Part shown: positions 1 to 8,387 of the stretch, one piece after another | Numbering within the stretch: the stretch's first letter is position 1 | How the letters are laid out: every line of letters starts with the position of its first letter | Assembly (NCBI GenBank): GCA_965199765.1 | Contig: CBDATC010000001.1 | Location: forward strand, 1,240,001-1,304,000 | Direction: 5' to 3' | DNA: 64,000 nucleotides | DNA from: JAPOXR01 sp965199765 | Lineage (GTDB): Bacteria; Pseudomonadota; Alphaproteobacteria; Rhodobacterales; Rhodobacteraceae | Position numbers and translations under genes: made by a program | The notes under the pieces: model-generated | Told to the model about the DNA's origin: nothing | The model's input: the letters and a program-made list of their open reading frames with translations, nothing else | The model's database searches: none

Positions 1-2
1 GG

Positions 3-1118
3 GGCCAGGGCGCACGGTCGGGCTTCGGGGGAAGCGAGCGGGCGTCCGGCTTCGACGGCGCGGTGACGACGGCGATGTTCGGAATCGATTATGCATGGGA
101 CCGGTGGATCACCGGAGTCGCTGTCGCGCGCAGCGAGGGCGAAGGCGGTTTCCGGGAACCGGGCATCGGATCGGGCAATGTGGAGACCGCGCTCGACGCG
201 GCTCTCCCCTATGTTTCCTTACAGCCCTCTGAGCGGCTCAAAATCTGGGCCGCGACGGGTTTCGGAGAAGGGACGATGATGCTTTCCCTTGAGGACGGAC
301 CTGTCATTGAAGCCGATATTGACTGGAAGATGGCGGCCGCCGGACTACGGGCCGAGCTGCTGACACCGGAGAAAGATGATGGATTCGCGCTCACATCGGT
401 TTCCGACGCGCTGTGGTCGCAGACTGGCTCTGCGCGGCTCGCAGCGGCTGGTCTTCACCCGGGACTGGAGGAAACCGAATCGCAAACTTCACGGGCGAGG
501 GCGGGTTTGACGGCAAGCTGGACAGCGCCGCTGGAAGGCGGCGGCTCGATCACGCCGAGAATGGAAATATGGACGCGGCGGGACAGCGGCGACACCGGCA
601 CCGGCTCCGCGGTTGAGTTTGGCATGGGCGTGGCCTGGACGGTCCCCGAGCTCGGCCTTTCCTTTGATTTGGCTGGACGCTCCTATCGCGTCCGCGGGAC
701 CGATAAGCGCCGGGACAGCGGACTTGCCGCATCAGTCAGCTATGATTCGGATCCGGCGAGCGGCCGCGGGCTTTGGCTCGGTCTGCGTCATGAATCGGGC
801 GGATGGGCTTCCAGCGGAGGATATGATGATTTGTTCGCTCCGGCGGCAATTGCCGGACCGCCCGTCAGCGATCCGGAGGACCGTTGGATCGCCGGAGCCG
901 CCTACGGCTTTCCAGCGCTTGGCAACCGCTTCACCGCAGGACCCGTTTTGGAATACAGTCACTCCGGCGAATCGCGGGAGTACAGCGTCGGCTGGAGCAT
1001 GCATCCGGCATCGGAAAACGCGCCTGACATCTCCTTCAGCCTCGAAACGACTTTCAAGCGGAAAGGCAAGGAAGAATGGGAGCGCGGAATCGGGCTTGAT
1101 ATCACCGCGCATTGGTAA
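3..1118 (+). CDS. Autotransporter-like outer membrane beta-barrel protein, C-terminal part (5' end outside window)
   Basis: The frame is open from the left edge, so the true start lies outside the window and only about 370 residues are seen. They are typical of a C-terminal translocator barrel: Gly/aromatic-rich alternating strands near the start (GARSGFGG, then FGIDYAWDRWITGVAVA), repeated strand-turn units, and a last residue Trp after ITAH, as expected for a beta-signal recognised by the BAM machinery. I infer that this is the membrane anchor of a large surface protein whose passenger lies upstream. A second, unrelated-in-detail barrel protein ends at 60648 on the other strand. The passenger type and function cannot be told from this part. 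A GTG at 63 is an internal codon and not a credible start. Confidence 0.8.
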   Translation, partial: GQGARSGFGGSERASGFDGAVTTAMFGIDYAWDRWITGVAVARSEGEGGFREPGIGSGNVETALDAALPYVSLQPSERLKIWAATGFGEGTMMLSLEDGPVIEADIDWKMAAAGLRAELLTPEKDDGFALTSVSDALWSQTGSARLAAAGLHPGLEETESQTSRARAGLTASWTAPLEGGGSITPRMEIWTRRDSGDTGTGSAVEFGMGVAWTVPELGLSFDLAGRSYRVRGTDKRRDSGLAASVSYDSDPASGRGLWLGLRHESGGWASSGGYDDLFAPAAIAGPPVSDPEDRWIAGAAYGFPALGNRFTAGPVLEYSHSGESREYSVGWSMHPASENAPDISFSLETTFKRKGKEEWERGIGLDITAHW

Positions 1119-1239
1119 ATCCGTCTTTTGGATCGGGGAACACGTGCAATTGGAAGCGGAACGAACGCGGATTGCGCTTTCCCCAATTCGTCGAACACCA
1201 CCGTGCAATACGCGATCATATATTTCAGGAGTTAAAGGT

Positions 1240-1370
1240 GTCTTACCGGATCAAATCCGCCGGCACGCGAGTGCCTGCGGTCCTGGGCAAACGGCTTGAC
1301 CGGGTACGGGCTTGTGCTCCATGAGACCAAGACGCGGTTTGTGGATTTCCGGTTCTATCGCCGCGCTGCA
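1240..1370 (+). pseudogene. Possible reverse-transcriptase (group II intron maturase-like) remnant
   Basis: Two adjacent frames, joined by one frameshift near 1290, read VLGKRL followed by TGYGLVLHETKTRFVDF. This resembles the conserved segment of group II intron and related reverse transcriptases, in which a basic helix is followed by YGL-L-H--KTR--DF. Nothing before or after extends the match, so this is at most a short scrap. It lies immediately downstream of the decayed dehydrogenase on the other strand. Chance resemblance over about 25 residues remains possible. Confidence 0.35.
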
Positions 1371-1424
1371 TCCCTGACTGCGGTCGCAACAGTTCCACGG
1401 AATCCAATTTCCTGTCCGGCTCTC

Positions 1425-2160
1425 CAATCGAAGCAGTACCAATTTCGGCAATACGGTCCTCCCAATCAAGAGCTGCTGCGGTCATTGTGTCAGGGAGGCC
1501 AAGAGATCGAGACATTGCAGCCACGCTCTCCATCTCGGCGCTTTCTGTGCTTTGCCATGCGGTTCAACCCGAGTTCCGCCTTTTGACGCCAATTCATGCC
1601 TGGCCAGACATTGGACAAAGAAGCTGAAACTTCGCCATCCACACCTTCGATTCGTGCCGCAATAATAGCTTCAGTAAGTTACTGCATACACTTGACTATG
1701 ATTGAGCGGCAGAGTTTGATTTTCGCCGCCGCACCGATTTGCCCGTCGAGCGATCTTGCGGACAAACCAAGGTTCGCGGGCAATTCAGATCCATTCGCGG
1801 AATCGGCGTATCGACCCCCGGAGCGCTCAATGATCTCGGCAGCTTGGCGCTGTGCGGCCGGCGAAGCGGCATTGCGGTCGAAATGAAATGGCGATCGGAA
1901 AGCGGGCCGCCCGCCTCCGCGGCGGGAAGAGCTTGGCCAGCGGCTGCCAAACCGAATATGACAGCTTCGGCAACGCTGTCGCGGACCTTTACATCGAACC
2001 CAGCGAGTTTATCGGCATCTGATTTCAACCCGCTGCGTGTTGCAAGGCGAAGATCACGGATCTGCACTCCCCGCGCATATTCGCCGGGTTCGGCCGCTGT
2101 GGAGGTTTCCGCTTCTCCGATTCCGGGGAATGCAAGTGGACACGCGGTGGTTTTTTCCCG
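1425..2160 (-). pseudogene. Decayed NAD(P)-dependent oxidoreductase (3-hydroxyisobutyrate dehydrogenase-like, DUF1932 C-terminus)
   Basis: No intact frame exists, but the minus strand read in three frames gives consecutive pieces of one protein. Around 2130-1915 there is a Rossmann-like start (PGIGEAETS) followed by SVAEAVIFGLAAAGQALPA. Around 1905-1700 another frame gives DRNAASPAAQRQAAEIIE, RSGGRYADS, then GAAAKIKLCRSIIVKCMQ, a stop, and LTEAIIAARIEGVDGE. Around 1530-1430 a third frame gives SRSLGLPDTMTAA. These match, in order, the NAD-binding domain and the C-terminal helical DUF1932 domain of 6-phosphogluconate/3-hydroxyisobutyrate dehydrogenase relatives. At least two frameshifts and two in-frame stops make it a pseudogene. 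The substrate of the ancestor is unknown. Confidence 0.6.
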
Positions 2161-2298
2161 TTCCGGATTTTGCAACAGCGTTCGATGCTCGGAATGCTGT
2201 CGGACATTTGCGCCTGCGCTTCAGGAGAAGTTGCGCTAAAGACCCGCGCTTGCGATATGGAAGTCATCGGCGGCTTCCGCGGTGGCGAGGGAATTCAG

Positions 2299-3639
2299 GT
2301 GCGGGAAGAGAAAGAAAGAATCAGCGCTCTGGAAAAGGAGAACGCCGAACTCAGAGCCAGGCTCGAAACGTTTCAACCAAAGCCGGATCCGCAAGCGGTT
2401 GAGGATGCGGAGAAGCGGCTTGCGGCGCTGCCTGCGGTGAAAGGGGCCTCATTCGCCGCGTTTGAAACCGGTGTCCGCTACAAAGGTCGCCCTGATCTCA
2501 TGGTCGCCTATCTTGATCCGGGCACAACAGTCGCCGGGCTTGCCACCAGTTCGGCGACCGCGGCCGCGCCTGTATTGGACTGCAGGCGAAAGATCGCCGC
2601 ATTGAGCGTGAGCGGATGTCCTCACGGGATAGGGCTGGTGGTCAATGCGGGGAACGCGAACGCATTCACCGGCGAAGCCGGCATGAAAACGGTGACGGAA
2701 ATCTCGCGGGCGGCGGCGGACAGTCTGAATATTCCGGCGGAGTGCGTTCTCACAGCGTCAACAGGGGTCATCGGCGAGCCGCTCAAGTCAGACCCGATCC
2801 ATAAAGCCCTGGCAAAGGCCGGCCGCGGCGAACTTTCCCCCAGCCGTCTGGATGAAGCGGCCCGCGCCATCCTGACCACGGACACCTACCCCAAATGCGC
2901 ATTCGTCCAAGCCGAAATCGGCCATGGCCGGGAACAGGTGAACATTGTTGGAATTGCAAAGGGCTCCGGCATGATCTGCCCGGATATGGCGACGATGCTG
3001 GCCTTCGTCTTCACGGACGCGAAGATCCAATACCGCCTGCTGAGCCGGATCGCCTCCGGCGCGAATGAAACGTCGTTCAATTCGATCACGGTTGATGGCG
3101 ACACGTCAACGAACGACACATTGATCATCGCTGCGACCGGACGGTCCGAAGCCCCGGAAATCGAAGCCGGCGGCATCGACGCGCAGCGGTTCGAGCGCGG
3201 GATGCGAACGGTGCTGTCGTCTCTGGCCCGCCAGATTCTGCGCGATGGCGAAGGCGCCACGAAACTTGTTGGAATCCACGTGGAGGGGGCGGCATCGAAA
3301 CCGGACGCGGTATCGGCGGCTGAATCCGTTGCCAATTCGCCTCTGGTCAAAACGGCGGTCGCCGGAGAGGATCCCAATTGGGGAAGGGTTGTCATGGCGC
3401 TCGGGAAATCCGGCGCTGAATTCAATCAGGAGAAGCTGGCCATTCGCTTTGGCGATCATATGGTCGCGGAGCATGGCGGCGTTTCAAAGCATTTTTCGGA
3501 AGCGGCAGTGGCGGAATACATGACCGGAAGCGATATCGACATTCGCATTGATTTAGGCAACGGCGCGGAATCGGCCTCGGTCCACACATGCGATTTCACC
3601 CACGGCTACATCATGATCAATGCGGACTACCGCACGTGA
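2299..3639 (+). CDS. argJ: Bifunctional glutamate N-acetyltransferase / amino-acid acetyltransferase ArgJ
   Basis: ArgJ transfers the acetyl group from N-acetylornithine to glutamate, recycling it in arginine synthesis, and often also makes N-acetylglutamate from acetyl-CoA. The proenzyme cuts itself before a threonine in a MATML motif; here that is Thr232 in KGSGMICPDMATML. The body from LAALPAVKG onward aligns with the family over its full length. The chosen GTG start has GAGG eight bases upstream; an ATG at 2257 is the alternative. Either start gives an unusual N-terminal extension of about 35-40 residues, Glu/Lys-rich and heptad-like (ERISALEKENAELRARLE), making 446 residues where about 405-415 is usual. 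The stop overlaps the start of the Nudix gene, so the two are translationally coupled. Confidence 0.93.
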   Translation: MREEKERISALEKENAELRARLETFQPKPDPQAVEDAEKRLAALPAVKGASFAAFETGVRYKGRPDLMVAYLDPGTTVAGLATSSATAAAPVLDCRRKIAALSVSGCPHGIGLVVNAGNANAFTGEAGMKTVTEISRAAADSLNIPAECVLTASTGVIGEPLKSDPIHKALAKAGRGELSPSRLDEAARAILTTDTYPKCAFVQAEIGHGREQVNIVGIAKGSGMICPDMATMLAFVFTDAKIQYRLLSRIASGANETSFNSITVDGDTSTNDTLIIAATGRSEAPEIEAGGIDAQRFERGMRTVLSSLARQILRDGEGATKLVGIHVEGAASKPDAVSAAESVANSPLVKTAVAGEDPNWGRVVMALGKSGAEFNQEKLAIRFGDHMVAEHGGVSKHFSEAAVAEYMTGSDIDIRIDLGNGAESASVHTCDFTHGYIMINADYRT

Positions 3640-4037
3640 AAATCATTCTGGCGGCGGCCGTTGCGCTGATTGACAGGGACAACCGCGTGCTCCTGGCGAA
3701 ACGCCCGGAACAAGCGGAACTGGGCGGCCTATGGGAATTTCCAGGCGGCAAAGTCGAAGCGGGCGAAACGCCGGAGACAGCGCTGCTCCGGGAACTGGAC
3801 GAAGAACTTTCGATCGGAACATGGGACAGCTGCTTGGCGCCTCTGACCTTCGCCAGTTACAGCTATGGCGGATTCCATCTCTTGATGCCCCTGTACGCCT
3901 GCCGAAAGTGGACCGGCGCGCCCCAGCCGAATGCCCACAGCGAGCTGAGATGGGTGAAGGCGCGGGAAATCGCCAGTTATCCAATGCCTCCGGCTGACCG
4001 GCATATTGGTCCGATGCTGCGGGATTGGATCGGCTGA
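3636..4037 (+). CDS. mutT: MutT-type Nudix hydrolase (8-oxo-dGTP diphosphatase)
   Basis: A 133-residue Nudix protein. MutT-type members hydrolyse oxidised 8-oxo-dGTP to the monophosphate and so prevent A:T to C:G mutations. The Nudix box spans residues 38-60 (GKVEAGE, seven residues, then RELDEEL), with the catalytic REL-EE intact; the glycine late in the consensus is Ser59. The GTG start overlaps the argJ stop by four bases (GTGA), an arrangement that fits the argJ-mutT pairing seen in alphaproteobacteria. A longer frame upstream exists only because it runs antisense-free through argJ. The substrate assignment is by family and context; other Nudix substrates are possible. The gene ends six bases from the convergent hemH stop. 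Confidence 0.9.
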   Translation: MKIILAAAVALIDRDNRVLLAKRPEQAELGGLWEFPGGKVEAGETPETALLRELDEELSIGTWDSCLAPLTFASYSYGGFHLLMPLYACRKWTGAPQPNAHSELRWVKAREIASYPMPPADRHIGPMLRDWIG

Positions 4038-4043
4038 AGAGAC

Positions 4044-5108
4044 CTAAATTACCTTGGGCTCGATCCATCCTGCGAGATTGGCTTCAATAATTTCCGCCAT
4101 CATTCTGATATGCATTTCATCGGCATTCAGGCAGGATATATACGCAAAACGCTCTCCTCCCGCTTCCTTGAAGGCGGTTTGGATTTCTTCCTCTATTTCT
4201 TCAAGCGTTTCGATGCAGTCGGCAGAAAAGCCGGGTGCTATGACAGCGATTTCTTTCCGGCCTTCGCGCGCGAGCCTAGCAACCTCGTCAACGGTGTACG
4301 GCTGCAGCCATTCCTCGGACCCGAACCTTGATTGAAACGTTGTCACTATTTGCTCTTGCGTCCAGCCGAGCTTTTCTTTGAGAAGTCTGGAGGTTTTTTG
4401 GCAATGGCAATGGTATGGATCGCCTTCGGTGAGATAACGGCTGGGAAGTCCGTGAAAGGACACGACAAGCGGGTCGGGCACAAAATCAAGTTTGGTCAAG
4501 GCGGTTTGGACTGAGGCTGCGAGAGCGTCAATATAGAATTGATTGTCGAAATATGGCGCGACTGTGCGCACAGAAGGCTGCCATTTTAACTTCAGCAATG
4601 TTTTGAAGAGCGCATCATTGGAACTGGCGGTGGATGCGGACGAATATTGCGGGTAGAGCGGGAAAAACAAGATTTTTGTGCATCCGGCCTCCACCATCCG
4701 TTCAATTTGCGACTCAGTTGATGGATTTCCGTAACGCATGCTGAAATCCACAACGACGCTTTCTCCGAATCGCAACAGCAGAACTTTTCTCAATTGGTCC
4801 GTCTGCTCCTTTGTGATCGTAATGAGCGGGCTTTCGTTGCTTTTCACATTCCAAATCGAACGATAGGCAGACCCAGAGCTGAAAGGACGTTTCGACAATA
4901 CGATGAGCTGGAGTATCGGCTGCCATTTCCATCTTGGATAATCAATGACGCGTTTGTCAGACAGAAATTCGGACAGATAGCGTCGCATCGGCCAATATGT
5001 GTGGCCGTCGGGAGATCCTAAGTTAGAAATCAGAATGCCAATTCTGCCATATGAAACAGCGGGGTGGCCGGTTGGCGCGTGCTTCGGTGGTTTCGCAATA
5101 GGGTCCAA
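4044..5108 (-). CDS. hemH: Ferrochelatase
   Basis: Inserts ferrous iron into protoporphyrin IX, the last step of haem synthesis. The 354-residue protein has the family's start (ILISNLGSPDG), the catalytic histidine His219 in SFHGLP, and the acidic cluster ETLEEI with Glu300. His233 and Cys/His residues in YHCHCQ follow the active-site His as in other proteobacterial enzymes. The gene is 27 bases downstream of a methyltransferase gene on the same strand, so the two may form an operon. It converges on mutT with a gap of only six bases, leaving no room for a separate terminator on either side. Confidence 0.95.
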   Translation of the reverse strand: MDPIAKPPKHAPTGHPAVSYGRIGILISNLGSPDGHTYWPMRRYLSEFLSDKRVIDYPRWKWQPILQLIVLSKRPFSSGSAYRSIWNVKSNESPLITITKEQTDQLRKVLLLRFGESVVVDFSMRYGNPSTESQIERMVEAGCTKILFFPLYPQYSSASTASSNDALFKTLLKLKWQPSVRTVAPYFDNQFYIDALAASVQTALTKLDFVPDPLVVSFHGLPSRYLTEGDPYHCHCQKTSRLLKEKLGWTQEQIVTTFQSRFGSEEWLQPYTVDEVARLAREGRKEIAVIAPGFSADCIETLEEIEEEIQTAFKEAGGERFAYISCLNADEMHIRMMAEIIEANLAGWIEPKVI

Positions 5109-5135
5109 GTTTCGCAGTCTCGCTGTTGTTATTTT

Positions 5136-5963
5136 TTATTTTGTCAGTCGGTGTTCAACCGAGGACAGCTCGCTGGCAAGGGAAGTCTGTGCAGACCCCG
5201 GGCGCAACGGTTTCTGTTGATTTTGCGCCGGTGCCCAGCCAGTCAGAAAAATCAATTCAAAGGTCGCATGCAGGCGGTTGTTTTGTGTCGAATGATTCTC
5301 GGTATAGAATTGTTCGGCTTTTGCAAACAATGAGCGGGGGGAGATCCGTTTTGAACGCTCGGCCAATGCGTTGGTTTCACCCATTGCGCGGAGATCCCGC
5401 ATCAATGCGTGACAGGACTCATAGGTGGAGTTTATTGTCACCTTGTCGGTAACCGATAATGCGAGTCCGGCTCGCTGCAGCAACATGCCGTATTCTTGGA
5501 GGCTTGCCATCGGTGCAATGCGGGGGCTTGCCCCGCAACAAACTTCGGTTTCTGCTGTTAAAAGGCAGTGACGCAGTTCGTTGAGCGTCGCGCCGCCCAA
5601 GCAAACGGCCAGCAGTAATCCATCGGCCTTCAGCGCCATGCGGCATTGCACGAGTTGGCCAATCGGGTCATTGGCCCAATGAAGGGCCATGCAATGCAGA
5701 ACGAGGTCGCGTTGGCCAGCTTCAATGTTCAGGATCGACCGATCCGGTACAATGTCGAAACGCGGAAACATCTCCGACCAATATTCGGGAAACCCTGTAA
5801 CGATCAACCCGTTGTCAAAAGATCGATTGATTTCGTTCAATCTGAGTTGGATTTCGGCCAGAGCCGCTTCGTGCAGAAACAGCGAGGGATTGTCGGAACG
5901 CCAAGCTCTTCGCCGGTGCATCTCCAACGCGGCCCGGTCGGTCAGCTGACGTTGATCAGACAT
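5136..5963 (-). CDS. NDUFAF5/BioC-like SAM-dependent methyltransferase family protein
   Basis: A 275-residue protein of the alphaproteobacterial family related to mitochondrial NDUFAF5, a complex I assembly factor, and to BioC. It starts at MSDQRQLTDRAALEMHRRR, the usual N-terminus; a start five codons earlier is possible. The region that normally forms the SAM-binding glycine loop is poor (GLIVTGFPEYW), as seen in several relatives, while the central MALHWANDPIGQLVQCRMAL segment and the LQEYGMLLQRAGL helix are well kept. It sits directly upstream of hemH on the same strand. The genes that often accompany it (comF, glutaredoxin) are not present; the 570-base region upstream contains only a decayed frame. 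The exact substrate is not known. Confidence 0.75.
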   Translation of the reverse strand: MSDQRQLTDRAALEMHRRRAWRSDNPSLFLHEAALAEIQLRLNEINRSFDNGLIVTGFPEYWSEMFPRFDIVPDRSILNIEAGQRDLVLHCMALHWANDPIGQLVQCRMALKADGLLLAVCLGGATLNELRHCLLTAETEVCCGASPRIAPMASLQEYGMLLQRAGLALSVTDKVTINSTYESCHALMRDLRAMGETNALAERSKRISPRSLFAKAEQFYTENHSTQNNRLHATFELIFLTGWAPAQNQQKPLRPGSAQTSLASELSSVEHRLTK

Positions 5964-6532
5964 TTCAATAAACCACAAAGAATGGGGTTTGCGCTGTTGG
6001 GAGCAATGGCTTCCGCAGCTCGCTTCGTTTGTTTGTCACTTTGCAGATCCGTATCTGTCATTCGCGGAAGAATTCCAAAATCATTGAGCGTATGGTTTCG
6101 AATACGGGTTCCCGACGGATCAAAAGCCAACCCATAGCCTGTTTGCGCGGCGGCATTCTATTAACAGCGTCGGGCTGGCCGCTGCGGCGTTTGTTCCTCC
6201 ATCTCATCGGCAAACCTGACGAACACGCACCCATTCCGCTGACAACCAACTTAGTCTTCACTTAAAGACGGATTGTGTTCACTAATTTCAAACCAAAAAC
6301 AAGCCCGGACCGATTGCCGCACACTCGCGACGTTATCGAAACGGACAGTGGCATCCAGCGAATCCATTCCGCTCGGCCGGTTCACGGTCCGATCTGTTAG
6401 GATCGCACTCAAACGGCGCACCGGAATCAAAGTGCTAAAAACACGTAATTTAAACGTTTCGAAGCCCGCAAGGCCCAGCTTGGACCAGCCATCGCGGTTT
6501 AACAGCCCAATGCCTGAACACGAAACCGCGCC
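5964..6532 (-). pseudogene. Unidentified decayed reading frame in the spacer upstream of the methyltransferase
   Basis: One minus-strand frame stays open over most of this 570-base spacer, broken by only three stops (one near 6250 and a double stop near 6162) where about nine would be expected by chance. It reads SVRQSVRACFWFEISEHNPS, GCVFVRFADEMEEQTPQ and TGYGLAFDPSGTRIRN, ending in a stop just inside the next gene. I do not recognise the protein. The pattern suggests an old gene interrupted by a few nonsense mutations, but this is inference only. No RNA gene or clear terminator was seen here. Confidence 0.3.
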
Positions 6533-7312
6533 TTAGGCGATATGAGGCTGCGAAGAGGATATCGATCCGTCGGCCACAGCGGGTTTACGGCTTGCGGTGA
6601 TATAATTAACACTGACATCCCGGTCCGAGAGCGTCCATTGCCAAGCAATCGGACTAAAGACAAATCCCTTGAGATCAACGACCTCCAAACCTGAACCGGA
6701 CAGCATAGCCATAAGCTCTTCGGGTTTAACAAACCTCTGCCAGTCATGCGTGCCGCGCGGCAGCCAGCGCAGAATGTATTCGGCTCCGATAATCGCCAGC
6801 GCGAAGCTTTTGGAGCTGCGGTTGATTGTGGAGCACAGAAGAAGCCCGCCCGGTTTCAGAAGGTCTGCGCAGGATTGCAGGAATAAGCGGGGGTCCGGCA
6901 CATGTTCAGCCACCTCCAGGCACAACGCCACGTCGAACTGTTTTCCATCCGCCGCTATGGTCTCCGCTGTTCCCTGCCGGTAATTGATTTCGAGCTCCGA
7001 CTGCAGAGCATGAATCTCTGCCGCCGCGATGTTGCGTTCCGCCGGGTCAATTCCTGTGACGTTGGCGCCAAGGCGGGTCAATGGTTCGCAAAGGAGGCCG
7101 CCCCCGCAACCCACATCGATTACATTGAGACCTTCGAATGGCCGCGCGCTTCCGAGCTGGCGTTCAAATTCCACTTCAATCTGACTGACAATGTAGTCAA
7201 GACGACACGGATTCAGCATATGCAGTGGCCTAAAGTCCCCATGGGGATCCCACCATTGGTCGGCAAGCGCATTGAATTTAGCGGTTTCAGAAGGGTCGGA
7301 CTGCATTGTCAA
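6533..7312 (-). CDS. ubiG: Bifunctional ubiquinone O-methyltransferase UbiG
   Basis: Carries out both O-methylation steps of ubiquinone synthesis (3-demethylubiquinol and the earlier polyprenyl-dihydroxy intermediate), using SAM. The 259-residue protein has the UbiG N-terminus (FNALADQWWDPHGDFRPLH, LNPCRLDYI), the SAM loop VIDVGCGGGLLCEPL, the acidic post-I motif GIDPAE, and the late motif RFVKPEEL. A membrane-binding insert is kept (LPRGTHDWQRF). In many alphaproteobacteria ubiG is divergent from lysC; here the divergent neighbour is a proline iminopeptidase instead. Two possible starts (residues 1 and 3) differ by six bases. Confidence 0.95.
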   Translation of the reverse strand: MTMQSDPSETAKFNALADQWWDPHGDFRPLHMLNPCRLDYIVSQIEVEFERQLGSARPFEGLNVIDVGCGGGLLCEPLTRLGANVTGIDPAERNIAAAEIHALQSELEINYRQGTAETIAADGKQFDVALCLEVAEHVPDPRLFLQSCADLLKPGGLLLCSTINRSSKSFALAIIGAEYILRWLPRGTHDWQRFVKPEELMAMLSGSGLEVVDLKGFVFSPIAWQWTLSDRDVSVNYITASRKPAVADGSISSSQPHIA

Positions 7313-7367
7313 AAATTTAATTCCAGTTTAGTTGGTGTGTTTGGTTTGGATATCGGCGTGTTTCGCA

Positions 7368-8342
7368 ATGAAAGAATTGTTTCGCCGTTTTAGTTCTGGA
7401 TCTTCTCTTTATCCCGACATCGAACCTTTCGATAAGTTCATGCTGCCTGTCGGCAGTGGTCATCAACTATATGTAGAGCAATGCGGTTCGCCGCAAGGCC
7501 TGCCGGTGATTGTCTTGCATGGCGGCCCCGGCGGTGGCTGCAGTCCGGGAATGCGACGGTTTTTTGATCCGCAGGCTTACCGCATAGTGCTGTTCGACCA
7601 GCGAGGCTGCGGCAAATCGACGCCCACGGCAGGAGTGGAAGCGAATACGACGCAGCATCTGATATCGGATATCGAGTTAATCTGCCAAACATTGGGAATT
7701 AAACGCTGTATTCTATTCGGCGGTTCGTGGGGCACAGCTTTAGCGCTGCTTTATGCACAGGCGCACCCCGAGAGAGTGATTCATGTTGTTTTGCGCGCGG
7801 TATTCTTAATGACCCGCCGCGAATTGAACTGGTTCTATGGTGGCGGGGCAGCGAGATTCTGGCCAGATCAATGGGAAGCGCTGGTCGGCCCAATACCTGA
7901 AAATGAGCGCGGCAGCTTGATCGCCGCATATCACAGGAGACTCTTCAGCGGCGACCGCAGCGAGGAAATGCGGTTTGGCGGCTTGTGGCTTGCTTGGGAA
8001 ACCGCCTTATGCAAGTTGTCAAACCATACAGTAGCCGGGGCAAGGTCCAGCGGATACGCCCGGACTTTCGCTCGGCTCGGAACCCATTACTTTGTGAATG
8101 GCGGGTTTCTCCCCAAGGACGGCCATATTCTTGATCATATTCACTTGCTCGCAGAGATACCGGGAACAATTATTCACGGAAGGTTTGATGTGGTATGCCC
8201 GCTTGAAGCCGCGTGGGAGCTTTCGAAAGCTTGGCCGCGTTCAAAGCTGGAAATCGTCCCGGCTGCCCATGCGCATTCCGAACCATCGATTCAGGAGCGG
8301 CTTGTCGCGACTATGAACGGTCTGCGCGGAGTTAAGCTATAA
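7368..8342 (+). CDS. pip: Proline iminopeptidase (prolyl aminopeptidase, alpha/beta hydrolase)
   Basis: Cleaves N-terminal proline from peptides. The 324-residue protein shows the S33 family layout: oxyanion motif HGGPGG at residues 51-56, nucleophile Ser120 in GGSWG, the helical cap with WYGGGAARFWPDQW, and the acid/histidine end in GRFDVVCP and PAAHAHSE. The ATG at 7368 is chosen because KELFRRFSSGSSLYPDIEPF matches the family N-terminus; an upstream in-frame start at 7332 would add twelve unlikely residues. The gene is divergent from ubiG with about 55 bases between starts, and convergent with the acyltransferase gene downstream. Confidence 0.93.
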   Translation: MKELFRRFSSGSSLYPDIEPFDKFMLPVGSGHQLYVEQCGSPQGLPVIVLHGGPGGGCSPGMRRFFDPQAYRIVLFDQRGCGKSTPTAGVEANTTQHLISDIELICQTLGIKRCILFGGSWGTALALLYAQAHPERVIHVVLRAVFLMTRRELNWFYGGGAARFWPDQWEALVGPIPENERGSLIAAYHRRLFSGDRSEEMRFGGLWLAWETALCKLSNHTVAGARSSGYARTFARLGTHYFVNGGFLPKDGHILDHIHLLAEIPGTIIHGRFDVVCPLEAAWELSKAWPRSKLEIVPAAHAHSEPSIQERLVATMNGLRGVKL

Positions 8343-8387
8343 GAGGCTCGTGGGAAACGGCGTTCGATTTGAACCTGCCCGTTGTCG

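Noticed and set aside
1739..2239. 166-codon plus-strand frame before argJ
   Set aside because: Low-complexity text opposite the decayed dehydrogenase, whose pieces follow a known family order on the minus strand.
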